Shown one piece after another: positions 62,179-64,000 of a stretch of DNA of 64,000 bases. Made by a program: the position numbers and the translations under genes. The notes under the pieces are model-generated. The model was not told the DNA's origin. It saw only the letters and a program-made list of their open reading frames with translations, and searched no databases. Positions within the stretch are counted from its first letter, which is position 1. The number at the start of each line of letters is the position of its first letter. The DNA is taken from the NCBI RefSeq assembly GCF_002284575.1, contig NZ_NPKJ01000076.1, positions 13,432 through 77,431 on the forward strand, in the 5' to 3' direction. The DNA is from Mesorhizobium temperatum (lineage in GTDB: Bacteria; Pseudomonadota; Alphaproteobacteria; Rhizobiales; Rhizobiaceae).

Positions 62179-63441
62179 TCAGCCATTGTAGCGCTGAAAG
62201 ACCAGCGAGGCGTTGGTGCCGCCGAAGCCGAAGGAATTGGACAGCGCCACGTCGATCTGGCGGGCGCGCGGCTTGTGCGGCACCAGGTCGATCGCCGTTT
62301 CGCGATCCGGGTTGTCGAGATTGATGGTGGCCGGCGCGATGTTGTCGCGAATCGCGAGGATCGAAAAAATCGCCTCGGCGGCGCCCGCCGCACCCAGGAG
62401 ATGGCCTATCGACGACTTGGTCGACGACATCGATATTTTCGACGCGGCATTGCCGACCAGCCGCTCGACGGCGCCGAGCTCGATCGTGTCGGCCATGGTC
62501 GAGGTGCCGTGCGCGTTGATGTAGTCGACGTCTGCGGGCGTCAGCTTGGCCCGATTGAGCGCCGCAACCATGCAGCGGAAGGCGCCGTCGCCATCTTCGG
62601 CCGGCGCGGTGATGTGATAGGCATCGCCGGTCAGGCCGTAACCGGTGACCTCGGCATAGATCTTGGCGCCGCGTGCCTTGGCGTGTTCCAGTTCCTCCAG
62701 AACGACGACGCCGGCGCCCTCGCCCATGACGAAGCCGTCGCGGTCGCGGTCATAGGGACGCGAGGCCGTTTCCGGAGCGTCGTTGCGGTCGGTGGACAGC
62801 GCACGGCAGGCTGCGAAACCGGCGATCGACAGCCGCGTCACCGGCGCCTCGGTGCCGCCCGCGACCATCACGTCGGCATCGCCCCACATGATCAGCCGAG
62901 CGGCGTCGCCGATGGCATGCGCGCCGGTGGAGCAAGCGGTGACGACGGCGTGGTTGGGGCCTTTCAGCCCATGCCGGATCGAAACCTGGCCGGAGACGAG
63001 ATTGATGATCTGGCCGGGGATGAAGAACGGGCTGATGCGGCGCGGTCCGCGCTCCTTCAGGATCAACGCGTTCTCGGCGATGCCTTCGATGCCGCCGATG
63101 CCGGAGCCGATCAGCACGCCGGTGGCGCACTGCTCCTCATGCGTCTTCGGTGCCCACCCCGAATCCTTCAGCGCCTCGTCGGCGGCGGCGAGCCCGTAGA
63201 GGATGAAGTCGCCGATCTTGCGCAGTTCCTTGGGCTCGAGAACGGCCTCGGGATTGAAGGTGGCGTTCTCACCATTACCGCGCGGAATCACGTGGGCGAC
63301 CTTACAGGCAAGATCCTCCACCTCGAACTCGGTGATGCGCTTGGCTGCGCTGCGGCCGGTAAGAAGCTCCTTCCAGCCATGCTCGAAGCCTACGCCGAAG
63401 GGCGAAAGCAGCCCAAGGCCCGTGACGACGACACGCCTCAT
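62179..63441 (-). CDS. fabF: Beta-ketoacyl-ACP synthase II
   Basis: FabF condenses acyl-ACP with malonyl-ACP in fatty acid elongation. The 420-residue protein has the catalytic Cys in TACSTGAHAIGDA, the first His in INAHGTST and the second His with Lys in KSSIGHLLGAAGA. It begins 34 bp after acpP, in the fabG-acpP-fabF order. Confidence 0.96.
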   Translation of the reverse strand: MRRVVVTGLGLLSPFGVGFEHGWKELLTGRSAAKRITEFEVEDLACKVAHVIPRGNGENATFNPEAVLEPKELRKIGDFILYGLAAADEALKDSGWAPKTHEEQCATGVLIGSGIGGIEGIAENALILKERGPRRISPFFIPGQIINLVSGQVSIRHGLKGPNHAVVTACSTGAHAIGDAARLIMWGDADVMVAGGTEAPVTRLSIAGFAACRALSTDRNDAPETASRPYDRDRDGFVMGEGAGVVVLEELEHAKARGAKIYAEVTGYGLTGDAYHITAPAEDGDGAFRCMVAALNRAKLTPADVDYINAHGTSTMADTIELGAVERLVGNAASKISMSSTKSSIGHLLGAAGAAEAIFSILAIRDNIAPATINLDNPDRETAIDLVPHKPRARQIDVALSNSFGFGGTNASLVFQRYNG

Positions 63442-63475
63442 CGCAGGTCCTCCTCGGTGATGACTGCAAATAGCG

Positions 63476-63712
63476 TCAGGCAGAAGCCTTATCGATGTAC
63501 TTCACCGCATCGCCAACAGTCAGGATGGTTTCGGCCGCATCATCCGGGATCTCGACGCCGAATTCTTCTTCGAACGCCATGACGAGTTCGACCGTGTCGA
63601 GACTGTCCGCGCCAAGATCATCGATGAAGCTCGCCTGCTCCGTCACCTTGTCGGCATCGACGCCAAGGTGCTCGATAACGATCTTCTTGACGCGCTCTGC
63701 GGTGTCACTCAT
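63476..63712 (-). CDS. acpP: Acyl carrier protein
   Basis: The 78-residue acidic protein has the phosphopantetheine attachment motif GADSLDTVE, with Ser37 as the likely modified residue, followed by FEEEFGVEIPDDAAE. It is the carrier for fatty acid synthesis. ATG 63712 (MSDTAERV) is the family start; the longer frame adds 20 residues. Confidence 0.97.
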   Translation of the reverse strand: MSDTAERVKKIVIEHLGVDADKVTEQASFIDDLGADSLDTVELVMAFEEEFGVEIPDDAAETILTVGDAVKYIDKASA

Positions 63713-63901
63713 TTGGGCATCCTCGTCTTTTGTTTGTCTGTCTTCGTTAGCGGGCAGAATGCCGCTAATCAAGCTGAAAGATGGTCCGGCCGGAAACGCA
63801 ACAGCACCGGACCGGTTTTTGCCCGAACCGCCGGGTTGCGGGCCGCATTACACGAAAATCGGCCTGGGTCCAAGGCGAAAAGGGGTGTTTTCCCGCAACT
63901 G

Positions 63902-64000
63902 TCAAATCATCGCCATGCCGCCATTCACGTGAATGGTCTGGCCGGTGACATAGGCAGCTTCGTTGGAAGCGAGGTAGGCGACGGCGGAAGCGACTTCGGC
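63902..64000 (-). CDS. fabG: 3-oxoacyl-ACP reductase, 3' end only
   Basis: The window ends inside this gene. The last 32 residues read SAVAYLASNEAAYVTGQTIH and VNGGMAMI, the standard FabG C terminus. The stop is at 63902-63904. It lies 189 bp upstream of acpP in the usual fab order. Confidence 0.92.
   Translation of the reverse strand, partial: AEVASAVAYLASNEAAYVTGQTIHVNGGMAMI

Overview
The window is a high-GC chromosomal segment from an alphaproteobacterium of the order Rhizobiales, most likely Mesorhizobium or a close relative. The evidence is the gene order (hdaA with an AI-2E permease and purMN; pepA-holC facing lptF-lptG-lptD-surA-pdxA-rsmA-gmk; yicC-mltG-fabF-acpP-fabG), families typical of rhizobia (DUF982, an Omp25/31-type porin-like barrel, HdaA) and several families of short extragenic palindromic repeats. 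The assignment is by recognition only; no search was run.

Layout. 1-4.6 kb holds replication control (hdaA), two membrane proteins and the purine genes purM-purN. 4.6-5.6 kb is a small parDE toxin-antitoxin locus with a perfectly duplicated operator and a frame-shifted toxin. 5.6-18.5 kb is mixed housekeeping: a SixA phosphatase, a molybdopterin oxidoreductase, an ABC-F ATPase, a UvrD-type helicase, a DinB-fold protein, a GST, bluB and ndk. An unusual 8-bp tandem array lies between the GST gene and bluB. 18.5-22.2 kb carries a META/YbaY envelope protein divergent from a four-gene bufferin operon (bufA-bufB-bufC-doxX). That operon encodes a small exported cysteine peptide, its MNIO modifying enzyme, the partner protein and a DoxX membrane protein, and a GTAACA-N16-CGAA element sits upstream like an ECF sigma-factor promoter. 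22.2-25.4 kb looks acquired and contains an NTF2-like secreted protein divergent from a CadC-like TPR regulator.

25.5-33.9 kb is the conserved line SDR-uvrC-pgsA-moaD-moaE, split by a 4-kb insertion between uvrC and pgsA. The insertion is bounded by a 12-bp direct repeat whose right copy is the 3' end of uvrC. It carries a P4-type tyrosine recombinase in which the expected catalytic tyrosine reads histidine, plus a cupin and a few tiny or broken genes. It appears to be a small integrative element that has become fixed.

34-39.6 kb holds an outer-membrane beta-barrel protein, a second GST, a histone-H1-like Lys/Ala/Pro protein, a small winged-helix regulator, rlmJ and envelope proteins. 39.8-46 kb is one operon in which a FadR-type regulator and a Cys/Met-metabolism PLP enzyme precede a sugar-type (CUT1) ABC transporter. 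46.2-48.5 kb has a TetR regulator sharing an operator with an exported RidA-family protein, followed by a frame-shifted haloacid dehalogenase. From 48.6 kb to the end the genes are conserved: holC, pepA, the LPS-export and outer-membrane assembly cluster (lptF, lptG, lptD, surA), pdxA, rsmA, gmk, yicC, mltG, and fatty-acid synthesis genes (fabF, acpP, and fabG cut by the window edge).

No tRNA, rRNA, CRISPR array or intact insertion sequence was recognised. The clearest recently described system is the bufferin operon. The least explained features are the duplicated parDE operator, the uvrC-tail insertion, and the CTG start that pdxA appears to need.
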